Source of the DNA: an uncultured bacterium
Lineage (GTDB): Bacteria; Desulfobacterota; Binatia; UBA1149; CAITLU01
Length of the DNA: 64,000 bases
Reading direction: 5' to 3'
Assembly (NCBI GenBank): GCA_903893315.1
Contig: CAITLU010000008.1
Span: 40,194 to 104,193 of the forward strand
Shown here: positions 53,865 through 63,737 of the stretch, piece after piece
Position numbering within the stretch: the first letter of the stretch is position 1
How the letters are laid out: the number at the start of each line of letters is the position of its first letter
Translations under genes and position numbers: made by a program
Notes under the pieces: generated by a model
What the model saw: the letters and a program-made list of their open reading frames with translations, nothing else
Database searches by the model: none
Told to the model about the DNA's origin: nothing

Positions 53865-55274
53865 TCAGATGTGGATCGGTCGTCCGTCCACGGCCAGCGC
53901 GGCTTCCTTTATCGCTTCGGCGAGAGTCGGGTGCGCGTGTACGGAGCGGGCTATGTCTTCGGATGTGGCGCCGAACTCCATCGCCACCGCAGCTTCGGCG
54001 ATTATCTCCGAAGCGTAGGGGCCGACGATGTGCACGCCCAGCACTTCGTCGCTCGTCTTGTCGGCGACGATGCGTACCGCTCCCTCGCTTTCGCCCATGC
54101 AGCGCGCTCGCGGCGTAGCCTGGAAGGGAAACTGTCCGACTCTCACTTCGTGACCCGCGGCCTTGGCGGCTTCTTCGCTGAGGCCGACGCTGGCCAGTTC
54201 CGGCCACGTGTAGACTATCGCCGGAATCGCGCGGTAGTTGACGTGTCCTGCCACACCGGCCATGCGCTCTGCGCAGGCAACGCCCTCTTCTGACGCTTTG
54301 TGCGCCAGCATCGCGCCGCCCACCACGTCACCGATCGCGTAGATGCCCGCGACGCTGGTCGCGAAATGTTCGCCGATGCGGATGCGGCCGCGTTCGTCGA
54401 GCGCCACGCCGACTTCGTCGAGGCCAAGTCCTTCACTGTAGGCGCGGCGTCCGACCGCCACCAGCACGATGTCGTAGGTGTCGGTGGTCTGCTTGCCGTC
54501 TTTGCCTTCGAGAGTGACCTTGACCGCACGCGGCCCGACTTCGGCGGCGGTCGCGCTGGTCTGCAACATTATTTCGAGCCCCTGCTTCTCCAGTGCACGC
54601 TTGAGCAATACCGCGCTCTTCTTGTCGGCGCCGGGCACGATCTGGTCCATCAGTTCGACCACGCGCACGTTCGAGCCGAGCCGCTTCCACAGCGAACCCA
54701 TCTCCAGACCGATTGCGCCGGCGCCAACGACCAGCATGCGTGCGGGAACTTTGTCCAGAGCCAGCGCTTCGGTCGAGGAAACGATGCGCTTACCGTCGAA
54801 GGGCAGGGCAGGCAGAGCGATCGACACGCTGCCGGTGGCGAGCATGATCCGCGCAGTCGTCAGATCAGCGTCGTTGTCTCCGCGCACTTCGACCGACGTG
54901 GCGCCGCGCAGACGTGCGCGTCCGTGGTAGACGTCAATCTTGTTCTTCTTCATCAAGCCCTGCACGCCGCGCGTCAGGCTCTCGACCACCTCACGCTTGC
55001 GCGCCATCATCGCTTCGAGGTCGAGTTCCACGCCGCTGAGCCTGATGCCGTGGTTGCCGAGTCCGGCGGCGGTGCGAGCGTACAGTTCCGAGGATTCGAG
55101 CAGCGCCTTGCTCGGAATGCAGCCGACGTTCAGGCAGGTGCCGCCGAGCGTGTCGTTCTTGTCGACGATGGCCGTGTGCAGACCGAGTTGGGAGGCGCGA
55201 ATCGCCGCCTGATAACCGCCGGGTCCGGCGCCGATTACGACGAGGTCGTAGGTTTGTTTGGTTGTTGGGCTCAC
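53865..55274 (-). CDS. lpdA: Dihydrolipoyl dehydrogenase (E3)
   Basis: 469 residues. FAD-binding GAGPGG at 15-20, the redox pair C47/C52 in GGTCLNVGCIPSK, the NAD motif VVGAGAIGLEMGSLWKRLG and the C-terminal HAHPTLAE (VHAHPTLAEAI) with the catalytic His-Glu pair are all present. It reoxidises dihydrolipoamide on the E2 core. Last gene of the oxoglutarate dehydrogenase unit. Confidence 0.97.
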   Translation of the reverse strand: MSPTTKQTYDLVVIGAGPGGYQAAIRASQLGLHTAIVDKNDTLGGTCLNVGCIPSKALLESSELYARTAAGLGNHGIRLSGVELDLEAMMARKREVVESLTRGVQGLMKKNKIDVYHGRARLRGATSVEVRGDNDADLTTARIMLATGSVSIALPALPFDGKRIVSSTEALALDKVPARMLVVGAGAIGLEMGSLWKRLGSNVRVVELMDQIVPGADKKSAVLLKRALEKQGLEIMLQTSATAAEVGPRAVKVTLEGKDGKQTTDTYDIVLVAVGRRAYSEGLGLDEVGVALDERGRIRIGEHFATSVAGIYAIGDVVGGAMLAHKASEEGVACAERMAGVAGHVNYRAIPAIVYTWPELASVGLSEEAAKAAGHEVRVGQFPFQATPRARCMGESEGAVRIVADKTSDEVLGVHIVGPYASEIIAEAAVAMEFGATSEDIARSVHAHPTLAEAIKEAALAVDGRPIHI

Positions 55275-55307
55275 GTTTGTTTCCAGGTTCGGTCGCGACT
55301 GAGCGGT

Positions 55308-56579
55308 TCAGATTTCCAGCAGCAGGCGGCTCGGGTCTTCGATGCGTTCCTTGACGCGTACGAGGTAGGTGACGGCGTCGCGGCCGTCGACGATGCGGTG
55401 ATCGTAGGAGAGAGCGATGTACATCATCGGCCTGATGACGATCTGGTCGTTCACCACGACCGCGCGCTTTTCTATTTTGTGCATGCCGAGGATACCGCTC
55501 TGCGGCGGGTTCAGGATCGGCGTGGACAGCAGCGAGCCGAAAACTCCTCCGTTCGAAATAGTGAAGGTGCCGCCGCTCAGATCCTCGATGGTGAGCTTGC
55601 CGTCGCGGGCGAGGCCGGCCAGTCGCGCTATTTCGCGTTCGAGTTCACCGAGGCCGAGAAGATCTGCGTTGCGGACCACCGGAACCACCAGCCCGCGTTC
55701 GGTGGAGGCGGCGATGCCGAGGTGCACGCGCGCGCCGGTGACGACGTCGTCGCCGTCGATGCGTGCGCCGACCACCGGCACGTCGCGAAGCGCGAGCACA
55801 CAGGCGCGGGCGAACAGCGACATGAAGCCGAGCGAGACGCCGTAGGATTTCTGGAAGCGTTCCTTGTGGCGGGTGCGCAGTTCCATCACCGCGGTCATGT
55901 CGATTTCGTTGAAGGTGGTCAGGATCGCCGCAGTGTGCTGAGCGGCAACCAGTCGATCGGCGATGGTGCGGCGCAGTCGTGACATCCGCACGCGCTCTTC
56001 GCCGTCGCCGAGGGCCGGGCGTGCGGCAGCCGCCGGCGCCGCCGGTAAAGGCGATGGCGTCGGTGCAGGCGAGGGTGGCGGCGAAGCGGCGGCGGCCTGT
56101 CTGGCCGCGACCGCAGAGACCACGTCGGTCTTGGTGGCGCGTCCTCCCGGTCCGCTGCCGGTCATCTGCGACGCCGTCATGTCGTTCTCTTCGGCGACGC
56201 GACGCGCGGCCGGGCCGAGGCGAGCTTCGCCCTTGTGCGCCGCTGCGGAAAGATCCGGCTGCGAAGAATCGGCTGGCGCTGGCGGGACGGCCGTCGCCGC
56301 GCCGGCTGCGGATGCAGTCACCGCCTCGCGTTGCTGCGCGGCTCCCGCCGCGTCGATGGTCGCGATCACTTCGCCTACCTGGACGACAGCGCCCTGAGGC
56401 CTCAGGATGCGAAGCAGGCCGGCGCTCGGCGCAGGGATTTCGACCGTGGTCTTGTCGGTCTCCAACTCGAGAAGCACTTCGTCGGTGGTGACCATGTCGC
56501 CGTCGGCGCGCAGCCAACGCAGGATTTCTCCCTGGCTGATCGATTCACCGAGCTGTGGGATACGCAGTTCAACTGCCAT
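55308..56579 (-). CDS. sucB: Dihydrolipoyl succinyltransferase (E2) of 2-oxoglutarate dehydrogenase
   Basis: 423 residues. The lipoyl domain has K43 in ETDKTTVEI, then an Ala/Pro-rich linker, a peripheral-subunit-binding domain ([14 protein letters not shown]), another linker and the catalytic domain with [13 protein letters not shown]. The SucB type follows from its position next to sucA. It starts inside the sucA 3' end, an 11-base overlap. Confidence 0.96.
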   Translation of the reverse strand: MAVELRIPQLGESISQGEILRWLRADGDMVTTDEVLLELETDKTTVEIPAPSAGLLRILRPQGAVVQVGEVIATIDAAGAAQQREAVTASAAGAATAVPPAPADSSQPDLSAAAHKGEARLGPAARRVAEENDMTASQMTGSGPGGRATKTDVVSAVAARQAAAASPPPSPAPTPSPLPAAPAAAARPALGDGEERVRMSRLRRTIADRLVAAQHTAAILTTFNEIDMTAVMELRTRHKERFQKSYGVSLGFMSLFARACVLALRDVPVVGARIDGDDVVTGARVHLGIAASTERGLVVPVVRNADLLGLGELEREIARLAGLARDGKLTIEDLSGGTFTISNGGVFGSLLSTPILNPPQSGILGMHKIEKRAVVVNDQIVIRPMMYIALSYDHRIVDGRDAVTYLVRVKERIEDPSRLLLEI

Positions 56580-59409
56580 TGGGTCTGTTCCTTCGCGCCG
56601 CCACTGCCAGAATCCGGGGCGGGCAATATGCGTTGTTTACCAGCGCACGAAGCTCGCTCTGGTGAACCTTGTAGGAGCCGGTGGCGGGGCTCGCGGCGGC
56701 GTCGCGACCGACATAGGTGAGCGTGCGCCCGTCGTCGAAAATCATTTGGTTACGATCCGAGATGAAGCGCCACGCTCCCATGTTCTTGGGTTCTTCCTGA
56801 ACCCAGAACACCTCGCATCCGAAGGGGTAACGGGCGATGGCTTCGCGCAGTTCGAGCAGCGGGAATGGATAGAGCTGTTCGACGCGCAGGATCGCTACGT
56901 CGCGGATGCGCCGATCGCGGCGGCCGGCAAGCAGGTCGTAGTAGACCTTGCCGCTGCACAGCAGAATCCGGCGAACCTGCGTGGCGGGAATGTCTTCGGT
57001 TTCGCCGAGAACGCGCCGGAAGTCGCGGTCGGTGAACTCCTCCAGGCGCGACTGGCACAGCTTGTTCCGAAGCATGCTCTTGGGGCTCATGATGATCAGA
57101 GGCTTGCGGAAGTTGCGGTGCATCTGACGGCGCAGCACGTGAAAGAGCTGAGCCGGGTTGGTCATGTTGCAGACCTGAATGTTCTGTTCGGCTCCCATCG
57201 CCAGGAAACGTTCCAGACGGGCACTGGAGTGCTCCGGTCCTTGGCCCTCGTAGCCGTGCGGCAGCAGGAGCACCAGGCCGTTCATCCGTTGCCACTTCGA
57301 TTCCCCGCTGGTGAGGAACTGGTCGATGATCACCTGAGCGCTGTTGGCGAAGTCGCCGAACTGCGCTTCCCATATCACCAGGTTGCGCGGGTCGGCCGAA
57401 CTGAACCCGTATTCGAAGCCGAGGACGCCGGCCTCCGAGAGATTGCTGTCGACCAGGTAGAAGCGGCCCTGCGTGTCGCTCATGTGATCGAGAGGCACGT
57501 GGCGCGCGTTGGTGTTGCGGTCGTAGAGCGCGGCGTGGCGGTGGCTGAAAGTTCCGCGTCCGCTGTCCTGCCCGCTCAGGCGCACGGTGGTGCCTTCCTT
57601 CAGCAACGTTCCGAGCGCGAGCATCTCGGCGCAGCCCCAGTCGATGCCTGCGCCGGCTTCGAGCATCTGCGAACGTTCGGCGTAGAGGCGTCTGATCTTC
57701 GGGTGGGCGTTGAAACCGTCGGGCAGTACCAGCAGCCGGTCGACGACGTCGAGCATCGCTTCGTGCGTGACGCGGGTAGTGGCTTCCTGGTCTTCGCCCG
57801 CCCAGGTCATGTCTTTCCAGGCTCCGCCGAAGGTGAATACCTGCTGCTTGGGCATGAAGTCGCGAGCGTATTCGAGGGCGGTTTCGAACTCGTGGCTGAT
57901 CTTGTCCTCGATCGCGCGGACCTCGTCTTCACGGATGACGCCGGCTGAGATCAGGCGCTGCGCGTACAGGCGCGGAGCCGTCGGCCGCGCGTTGATCTTC
58001 GCGTACATCACCGGCTGCGTGAAAGTCGGGTCGTCGAGTTCGTTGTGTCCGTGACGCCGGTAGCAGACCAGGTCGATCATCACGTCTTCACGGAAACGGG
58101 CGCGAAACGCCGCCGCCAGCCGCGCGGCCTGCACCACGGCCTCGGGATCGTCACCGTTGACGTGAAGCACGGGCGCGCCGATCAGTTTGGCCAGTTCGGT
58201 GGGGTAGCGCGTGAATCGATAGTCGCGCGGTGAAGTCGTGAATCCTATCTGGTTGTTGACGATGATGTGGATGGTGCCGCCGGTGTGAAAACCCGCGAGT
58301 TCCGACAGCGCCAGAGTCTCCATGACCAGGCCCTGACCCATGAAGGCGGCGTCGCCGTGCATCAGCACCGGCAGGACCAGTTTCCGGTCGTGGTCCTTCA
58401 GGTAATGCTGCTTTCCGGCCACGATGCCTTCGGCAACCGGGTTGATCGCTTCGAGGTGGCTCGGGTTGTAGAGCAACGAAACGTGAAGCTGCTGGCCGTG
58501 CGGAGCCGTGTAGTCGCGTGAGTAACCGAGGTGGTACTTGACGTCGCCGTCACCCTGGATGCTGTCGGGGAGGAAACTGCCCTCGAACTCCGAGAACATC
58601 ATTTCGTAGGGCTTGGCCAGGATGTGGGTGAGCACGTTGAGACGGCCGCGGTGCGGCATGCCCATGACGATTTCGCGCACGCCGGCGTCGGCCGACTCGT
58701 CGATGATGTTCTGGAGCAGCGGTATCAGCGAATCCGCGCCTTCGATCGAGAAGCGCTTGGCGCCGACGTATTTCTTGTGGAGGAACTGCTCGAAGGCGTT
58801 GGTGCGAAAAAGTTGTTCGAGAATCGCCTTGCGCTCGATGTCGTCGAGCGCCGGTTTATTGAGCGCCGGTTCGATCCTCTCCTGGATCCACTCGCGCTGC
58901 TCCTTGCTCTGGATGGTCATGTACTCGACGCCGATGGTGCCGCAGTAGGTCGCGCGCAGCAGGTCGACGAGTTCGCCGAGGCGGCACACGGGCTTGCCCT
59001 TGAAACTCGGGCATTCGAACACACGGTCGAGGTCGGACTGGCAGAAGCCGAATTCCGACAGTTCCAGCAAGGGGTGGCCGGTCTGGTTCTCGCCCAGCGG
59101 ATCGAGGTCGGCGATCAGGTGGCCAAGGTCGCGGTAGGAATGGATCAGGTCGAAGACGCCGGTGGTGGGCTCGATCGGCCGCTCCCCGCGTCCCGGCTCC
59201 GAAACCTGGGCCACGGCGTCGGCCCGGGGGGCATCGGACTTTCTTGCAGCCGCGCGCTCCAGCCTGGAGGGGCCGCCGTTGTCGCGTTCGAACCCGCCGA
59301 AGAAACTGCGCCAGTCATCGCTGACAGACGCCGGGGAGGCAAGGTACTTCTCGTAGAGTTCCTCGACGTAGGCGGCATTGGAAATATTGGCGAAGTCAGG
59401 CGTTGTCAT
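56569..59409 (-). CDS. sucA: 2-oxoglutarate dehydrogenase E1
   Basis: 946 residues from the ATG at 59409 ([22 protein letters not shown]). The N-terminal helix binds E2. [27 protein letters not shown], the ThDP region [42 protein letters not shown] and the C-terminal MLRNKLCQS are typical. It decarboxylates 2-oxoglutarate and loads succinyl on lipoyl-E2, the TCA-cycle step. First gene of sucA-sucB-lpdA. Confidence 0.96.
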   Translation of the reverse strand: MTTPDFANISNAAYVEELYEKYLASPASVSDDWRSFFGGFERDNGGPSRLERAAARKSDAPRADAVAQVSEPGRGERPIEPTTGVFDLIHSYRDLGHLIADLDPLGENQTGHPLLELSEFGFCQSDLDRVFECPSFKGKPVCRLGELVDLLRATYCGTIGVEYMTIQSKEQREWIQERIEPALNKPALDDIERKAILEQLFRTNAFEQFLHKKYVGAKRFSIEGADSLIPLLQNIIDESADAGVREIVMGMPHRGRLNVLTHILAKPYEMMFSEFEGSFLPDSIQGDGDVKYHLGYSRDYTAPHGQQLHVSLLYNPSHLEAINPVAEGIVAGKQHYLKDHDRKLVLPVLMHGDAAFMGQGLVMETLALSELAGFHTGGTIHIIVNNQIGFTTSPRDYRFTRYPTELAKLIGAPVLHVNGDDPEAVVQAARLAAAFRARFREDVMIDLVCYRRHGHNELDDPTFTQPVMYAKINARPTAPRLYAQRLISAGVIREDEVRAIEDKISHEFETALEYARDFMPKQQVFTFGGAWKDMTWAGEDQEATTRVTHEAMLDVVDRLLVLPDGFNAHPKIRRLYAERSQMLEAGAGIDWGCAEMLALGTLLKEGTTVRLSGQDSGRGTFSHRHAALYDRNTNARHVPLDHMSDTQGRFYLVDSNLSEAGVLGFEYGFSSADPRNLVIWEAQFGDFANSAQVIIDQFLTSGESKWQRMNGLVLLLPHGYEGQGPEHSSARLERFLAMGAEQNIQVCNMTNPAQLFHVLRRQMHRNFRKPLIIMSPKSMLRNKLCQSRLEEFTDRDFRRVLGETEDIPATQVRRILLCSGKVYYDLLAGRRDRRIRDVAILRVEQLYPFPLLELREAIARYPFGCEVFWVQEEPKNMGAWRFISDRNQMIFDDGRTLTYVGRDAAASPATGSYKVHQSELRALVNNAYCPPRILAVAARRNRPNGS

Positions 59410-59569
59410 GTGCGTGATCGACGTGTCACCTAGCACGGGCTGCCTCGGTTGAAAAAGCACGCGCGGCGTTGCGACGGGACTGCGAGGCGATAAGGTCGGC
59501 TTACGCCCACGCCGGGACCGCCTTATGCGCGCCGGCTCCATGCGCGGGTCGGTTGAGGAGAACGCGAAG

Positions 59570-59863
59570 ATGACGACGACGCCCACGAATGCGGGATCGC
59601 TGCCGAGGAAACTGCTTACCCGTGCCGAACTCGCGAGCTTGCGTGGTGATCCCGAGGGCTGCGCGCAGCGTCTTGCCCGTGAGCCGGCTCTGCTCGCCCT
59701 TGTGTTGCGGCAGGCCGAGCACGCCCTGGATTGCGGCGCTCTTCTCGACGAATTCGCGCACTTTCCGGCCGAGCCCTACGGAGAGGCCGCGGCTCTGGTG
59801 GCGCACATCACCGACGCCTGCAACGCGCTGTGGAATCGCTACCACTACGAATCCGGCAGCTGA
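59570..59863 (+). CDS. Small unknown protein
   Basis: 97 residues from the ATG at 59570 (MTTTPTNAGSLPRKL), which has GAGGAG nine bases upstream; an ATG at 59525 is in frame but lacks a site. All-helical, soluble and acidic to neutral, with REPALLALVLRQAEHALDCGALLDEFAHFP and ITDACNALWNRYHY. No recognised motif. Divergent from sucA. Confidence 0.55.
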   Translation: MTTTPTNAGSLPRKLLTRAELASLRGDPEGCAQRLAREPALLALVLRQAEHALDCGALLDEFAHFPAEPYGEAAALVAHITDACNALWNRYHYESGS

Positions 59864-59961
59864 ACGGGACCGAAACCTACTTGTGACCTCGTTCGAACGC
59901 GGGCACACTCACGCGGCCGGTTGCGGCTCTTGCGAGCGGCAGTGGCGTGGAGGCTGGGAAC

Positions 59962-60579
59962 GTGAAGATTTTTGAACCCGGGCAGTATCAATCGCAGTTT
60001 TCCGACCGGCCCGCGTGTAGGCGCCGCCGGGCCGGCGTCTTTGCCGCTCTTGCGGCGTCGGTGTTTGTCTCCGCTTCGGTGATCTGCCTGCCCTCGGCGT
60101 CTTTCGCTGCCAAAGGCGACTGTTCTCAGCCTTTGACGAACGAAATCCTGCCGCTGGTTTCCGATTGCCTCTACATCCTCAAGTCCGCCGTCGGGACCGT
60201 TTCCTGCGCATTTTGCGTGTGTGACACCAACGGGACCGCGTCGGTGACCGCCAGTGATGCGCTGATGTGTCTGAAGAGTGCGGTCGGGCAAAGCATCACG
60301 CTGAAGTGTCCGGCCTGCGCTCCGGTAACGACCACGACTACGACCACCAGGCCGCTTTCTTCGACCAGTTCGACGACGACGTCGTCTACGTCATCAACCA
60401 CCACCACCTTGCCGGTCGCCTGCGAATCAAACACTCCCTGTGTGCCGCTCGGGCCGCCTTACCGTTGCAATCCTTTTACCGGCACGTGTGAGAAGCCTTG
60501 CAACAGCAACAACGACTGCCAGGGCATCCTAGAGTGCAACCCAAGCAAGTACTGCTACACGCCCGCGCTGTTGTACTGA
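59962..60579 (+). CDS. Secreted protein with two dockerin-like halves, Thr/Ser linker and Cys-rich end
   Basis: 205 residues from a GTG at 59962 that has GGAGG eight bases before it. A long signal (GVFAALAASVFVSASVICLPSASFA) is followed by two helix/loop units: DCLYILKSAVG (about 68-78), and CDTNGTASVTASDALMCLKSAVGQ (87-110), in which D88, N90, T92 and D99 fit a calcium loop. A 30-residue Thr/Ser linker and a Cys-rich EGF-like end follow. It shares the ALMxLxxAVGQ module with the gene at 32136. Probably an exported surface protein; no cohesin is in view. Confidence 0.75.
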   Translation: MKIFEPGQYQSQFSDRPACRRRRAGVFAALAASVFVSASVICLPSASFAAKGDCSQPLTNEILPLVSDCLYILKSAVGTVSCAFCVCDTNGTASVTASDALMCLKSAVGQSITLKCPACAPVTTTTTTTRPLSSTSSTTTSSTSSTTTTLPVACESNTPCVPLGPPYRCNPFTGTCEKPCNSNNDCQGILECNPSKYCYTPALLY

Positions 60580-61535
60580 GTTCGGTCGTTGCGCTGTTTG
60601 CGACGCCGGCGCTTGTCGTCGGCGCGGCGGCGGATTCGGTGACCGCCGCTCCGCTCGTGTCGGCAGCAGCGCCGGCAGCGCTGCCGCCGCATCCTGAATC
60701 ATTCTACGACCAGGTAACTCGCGGGGTGGTGCGTCTGGAGCACTACGACATCGTCGAGAGAGCCGGCAGCGATGTCGTAGAGTACGTGGGGCACAGCGAC
60801 GGCACCGGGTTCTTCCTGCTTTTCGGGCGCGATCTGTATCTGGCCACCGCACGGCACATCACCGAGGCCAAGTACGATCTGCAGGCTCGCGTCACCGTGC
60901 AAAAGCGCGGCACCGACGAGAACGAAGTCATCGACCTGCACATTCCGCACGGAGCCTGGGTGGATCATCCGCGGGGAGTCGGTGTGGGCGCCGGCGGCGC
61001 TCGCGTGGCCGCAGTCGACGTCGCGGTGGCCAGGGTGCCGTGGCCCAAGGACCGCCTGGTCAAGGCTGTCGGCTACTGTCCTTCACCGTGTACGTCGGGT
61101 GTCATCAACCAGTTCGCGCAGAGCGATCCGGAGCCGCCGACCATCGCGCTGGTGTTCGGTTTTCCTCTCGATCTCGGTTTCAAGCTAGCAGAGCAGCGTC
61201 CGATGGCACGCATGGGCGTCATCGCGATGGTAGCGGGCGAATCTTTTCTGCAGAGCGAAGGGGTGTTCGTTGAAGAGCGAGTGCGTCTGGTCGATGCGCA
61301 GATGTTTCCCGGCAACAGCGGCAGCCCGATGTTCAGTTATCCGATCGGTACCCAAGGCTTCGAACTGCTCGGCCTGATCACCGGTGCCAACGAGAGCTTC
61401 AACTATGCGGTGGCCGAACCGGTGTCGCGCATCGCCGAGACTCTTGAAGCCGTCGCGACTACGGCCGTGAGCGCGACAGCGTCGTGGCATCCTCTCGACG
61501 GCGGTGACGGCTTTCCGCGCATGAAGCCGCACTGA
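60498..61535 (+). CDS. Secreted trypsin-like serine protease
   Basis: 345 residues if it begins at the TTG at 60498; no good ribosome-binding site exists, and this start overlaps the previous gene by 82 bases. A signal-like segment (VVLSSVVALFATPALVVGAAA) is followed by DGTGFFLLFGRDLYLATARHITEAK (catalytic His), DVAVARVPWP (Asp) and QMFPGNSGSPMFSY (Ser). This is the chymotrypsin-fold triad order. Probably a periplasmic or secreted protease of the HtrA-like kind without PDZ domains. Confidence 0.82.
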   Translation: MQQQQRLPGHPRVQPKQVLLHARAVVLSSVVALFATPALVVGAAADSVTAAPLVSAAAPAALPPHPESFYDQVTRGVVRLEHYDIVERAGSDVVEYVGHSDGTGFFLLFGRDLYLATARHITEAKYDLQARVTVQKRGTDENEVIDLHIPHGAWVDHPRGVGVGAGGARVAAVDVAVARVPWPKDRLVKAVGYCPSPCTSGVINQFAQSDPEPPTIALVFGFPLDLGFKLAEQRPMARMGVIAMVAGESFLQSEGVFVEERVRLVDAQMFPGNSGSPMFSYPIGTQGFELLGLITGANESFNYAVAEPVSRIAETLEAVATTAVSATASWHPLDGGDGFPRMKPH

Positions 61536-61637
61536 GCCGCGGCCAGAGGCCCCGAGCGCAACACGTGTCAAAACGTCAAAGGAAAGGAAGGCCCGGAAGA
61601 AGTACGAGCGGTCAGGTTCAGGCGTTCCTGGAGGCGG

Positions 61638-61730
61638 TTACCGCGCCAGCATCTGCGAGAACATCAGTCCTTCGCACAGTACTGCCAACGCAACGAGGAG
61701 GACGACGACGAGGCCTGTATTTGATCCCAT
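61638..61730 (-). CDS. Possible 30-residue single-span membrane protein
   Basis: ATG at 61730 to TAA at 61638. The peptide MGSNTGLVVVLLVALAVL continues CEGLMFSQMLAR: one hydrophobic helix with a short polar tail. A GAGG site lies seven bases before the ATG. It falls in the gap between the protease and the alpha/beta hydrolase. No family is recognised. Small membrane subunits of this size exist in respiratory and transport complexes. Confidence 0.42.
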   Translation of the reverse strand: MGSNTGLVVVLLVALAVLCEGLMFSQMLAR

Positions 61731-61803
61731 GTTCTAACCTCGGAGCTTTTGTGTTCCCCGGCCACGGTTGCGTCAAGACTCAGGGGCGCGGAGCTGGCAT
61801 TTC

Positions 61804-62829
61804 GTGAAACACGCCTGGAATCCCTGGGCAGCGGCTGCGGACCTGCTCGGTCTGGTTGGGGCTCGGCTCGGGCTTGATACCGAATGGAAAGACGTCGGTG
61901 ACGAGAGCACCCGCACGGTCGCGGGCCGTTTTGTCCGGCTCAGCGGCGGCAGGACGCGCTGCGAGCTGCGCGGCCCGGTGTCTGGGCAGGCCGTGGTTTT
62001 CGTGCACGGCTTTACCTCTCCTGCCTATGTGTGGGGAGAACTGCCGGGGCGGCTGCAGGAGCAGGGCTACCGGACGCTGGTCTACGATCTGTTCGGCCGC
62101 GGCCTCAGCGATCGCCCCGACGTCGTCTACGATCGCGACCTGTACGACCGCCAACTCCTGGACCTGCTCGGCCGTCTGCGGCTTGGCGGGACCGTTCATC
62201 TTGTCGGCCTGTCGATGGGCGCGATAATCGCCACCGAGTTCACGCTTCGTCACCGCGAGCGTGTGGCGAGTCTCACACTGATCGACCCGGCCGGTTTCTC
62301 GGTGGAACTTCCGGGCCCGTCCTCGCTGCTCACCGTTGCCTGGCTCGGTGACTGTGCGATGCACGCTTTCGGCGGGCCGTTTCTCGTCAGCGGTAACGCC
62401 AAGGCGGTACACGACAAATCGCTGGTGCCTGAGTTGCAAGCGAAGTTCCGGCCCCAACTGGCCTACCTCGGTTACAAGCGGGCCATCTTGTCGAGCGCGC
62501 GTTCGATGCCGTTGGCCGATTTCAGCTCCGGCTATCGCAAGCTGGCCGGATATCGGCTGCCCGTGGAAGTGTTTTGGGGCAAGCAGGACGAGATCACGCC
62601 GGTGGCCGGTGCGACACTGGCTGGCAAGATTCTGCCCAAGGCGAAGTTCACGCTTATCGAAGGGGCGGGCCACCTCAGCCACTACGAAAAGCCTGATGTG
62701 GTGACGCCGGTATTGCTCGATTTCCTGCGCCGCGCCGCCGTCCGCGAGAAGAGGGGCAAGGCATTTGTCGTCGCGAGCAGCGCGCGCAGCGAGGCGAAGC
62801 CGGCCCGGCGGGGCGCGCCGAAACGATAG
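61804..62829 (+). CDS. Alpha/beta-fold hydrolase
   Basis: 341 residues from a GTG at 61804, with GGAG ten bases upstream. VVFVHGFTSPAYVWGELPGRL is the oxyanion strand, VYDLFGRGLSDRP follows, the nucleophile elbow GLSMGA has S137, and FWGKQDEITPV and EGAGHLSHYEKPD give the acid and His. An esterase/lipase or dehalogenase-like enzyme of unknown substrate. The tail is basic (RSEAKPARRGAPKR). tRNA genes follow. Confidence 0.91.
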   Translation: MKHAWNPWAAAADLLGLVGARLGLDTEWKDVGDESTRTVAGRFVRLSGGRTRCELRGPVSGQAVVFVHGFTSPAYVWGELPGRLQEQGYRTLVYDLFGRGLSDRPDVVYDRDLYDRQLLDLLGRLRLGGTVHLVGLSMGAIIATEFTLRHRERVASLTLIDPAGFSVELPGPSSLLTVAWLGDCAMHAFGGPFLVSGNAKAVHDKSLVPELQAKFRPQLAYLGYKRAILSSARSMPLADFSSGYRKLAGYRLPVEVFWGKQDEITPVAGATLAGKILPKAKFTLIEGAGHLSHYEKPDVVTPVLLDFLRRAAVREKRGKAFVVASSARSEAKPARRGAPKR

Positions 62830-62937
62830 CAGCCGCAGGCCGCGCTCGCGTCGTTGGACTCCGGCCGGGGTTTTTCTTAGTTTCGCGGGTCTCGGCGCTT
62901 GGGCCGAGTGTGGAAGGCCCCGCTTCCGCGCCGATGC

Positions 62938-63014
62938 GGTGGGCGTAGCTCAGGTGGTAGAGCCCCGGATTGTGGTTCCGGTTGTCGCGGGTTCAAATCC
63001 CGTCGCCCACCCCA
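62938..63014 (+). tRNA. tRNA-His (GTG anticodon)
   Basis: The acceptor stem GTGGGCG/CGCCCAC is complete, and the extra G(-1) at 62938 pairs with the C discriminator at 63011, the identity element of tRNA-His. D-arm GCTC/GAGC, anticodon stem CCGGA/TCCGG with GTG, and T-arm TTCAAAT are present. CCA is encoded at 63012-63014. Confidence 0.95.
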
Positions 63015-63077
63015 CTTCTTCTTTGCAGACGGTCTTGTTGCCCTGATGGATTGCATCGGGTAGCAGGGGCGCCTCGT

Positions 63078-63150
<73 letters not shown>

Positions 63151-63737
63151 TCACTTTTCTTCTCTTATTCCAGCTAGATAGGCTGACGTGGCGGCAGGTT
63201 GGGGGTATGGCCCTCAGCTTGACGCGGCGTTGTCACCCGTATTGTCAGCCGTCGTGGCTTGGGCCTCGTCCCGCGGGGACACCGACGAAGCACGATCCAC
63301 TGCTCCACCTGGCACGCGGCCACGCCGGCCGCACAGCAGCACTCTTACCTGGATGGCGGATCCGACCGTGTCGTGTACGGAAACTCGGCCGACACAAAAC
63401 GCGAGCGTCGATACGGTCTTGCTTGCGGCATCAGCGAACAGCCTCGGCCTACCGTTCGTTTCGGCGCGAACCTAGTCGCCGTCCGCGGTGATGCTAGGCG
63501 AGACGCGCGCGTGTGATTAAAGTCACACCACGCAATCCTCGACGGCGTGTTCGACGTCTACCACTCCCATCTGAAACGCAGCCACCACATGGACTCGAGA
63601 ACCGGCTGGTCGGGCGGTCACGCGTGCATCCGCCGAAGGTCGGCCGAGTCGCGTGCCGCGAACGGCTCGGCGGTGTGCTGAATCTATACTTCCGGGAGAC
63701 TGCGTAGAGGTCTGCTGCATTTGCGTACGCTTCGCGT
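63151..63737. other. 587 bases between tRNA-Lys and the Cys-rich gene: no gene seen
   Basis: Open frames here have no ribosome-binding site, no recognisable motif and Arg/Ser/Thr/Pro-rich composition typical of shadow frames. The only clear element is the dyad at 63511-63528. Confidence 0.5.
63511..63528. promoter_or_regulatory. Perfect CRP-type palindrome
   Basis: TGTGA, six bases (TTAAAG), TCACA: matches the CRP/CAP consensus in both arms, extended by one more complementary pair (G..C). It is isolated in a gene-free stretch; the nearest forward gene lies outside the window, so its target is unclear. Confidence 0.35.

Noticed and set aside
61565..61807. Forward 80-residue frame between protease and hydrolase
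   Set aside because: Basic, motif-free product, GTG start without a ribosome-binding site, and it covers the better-supported reverse-strand 30-residue gene and the start of the hydrolase.
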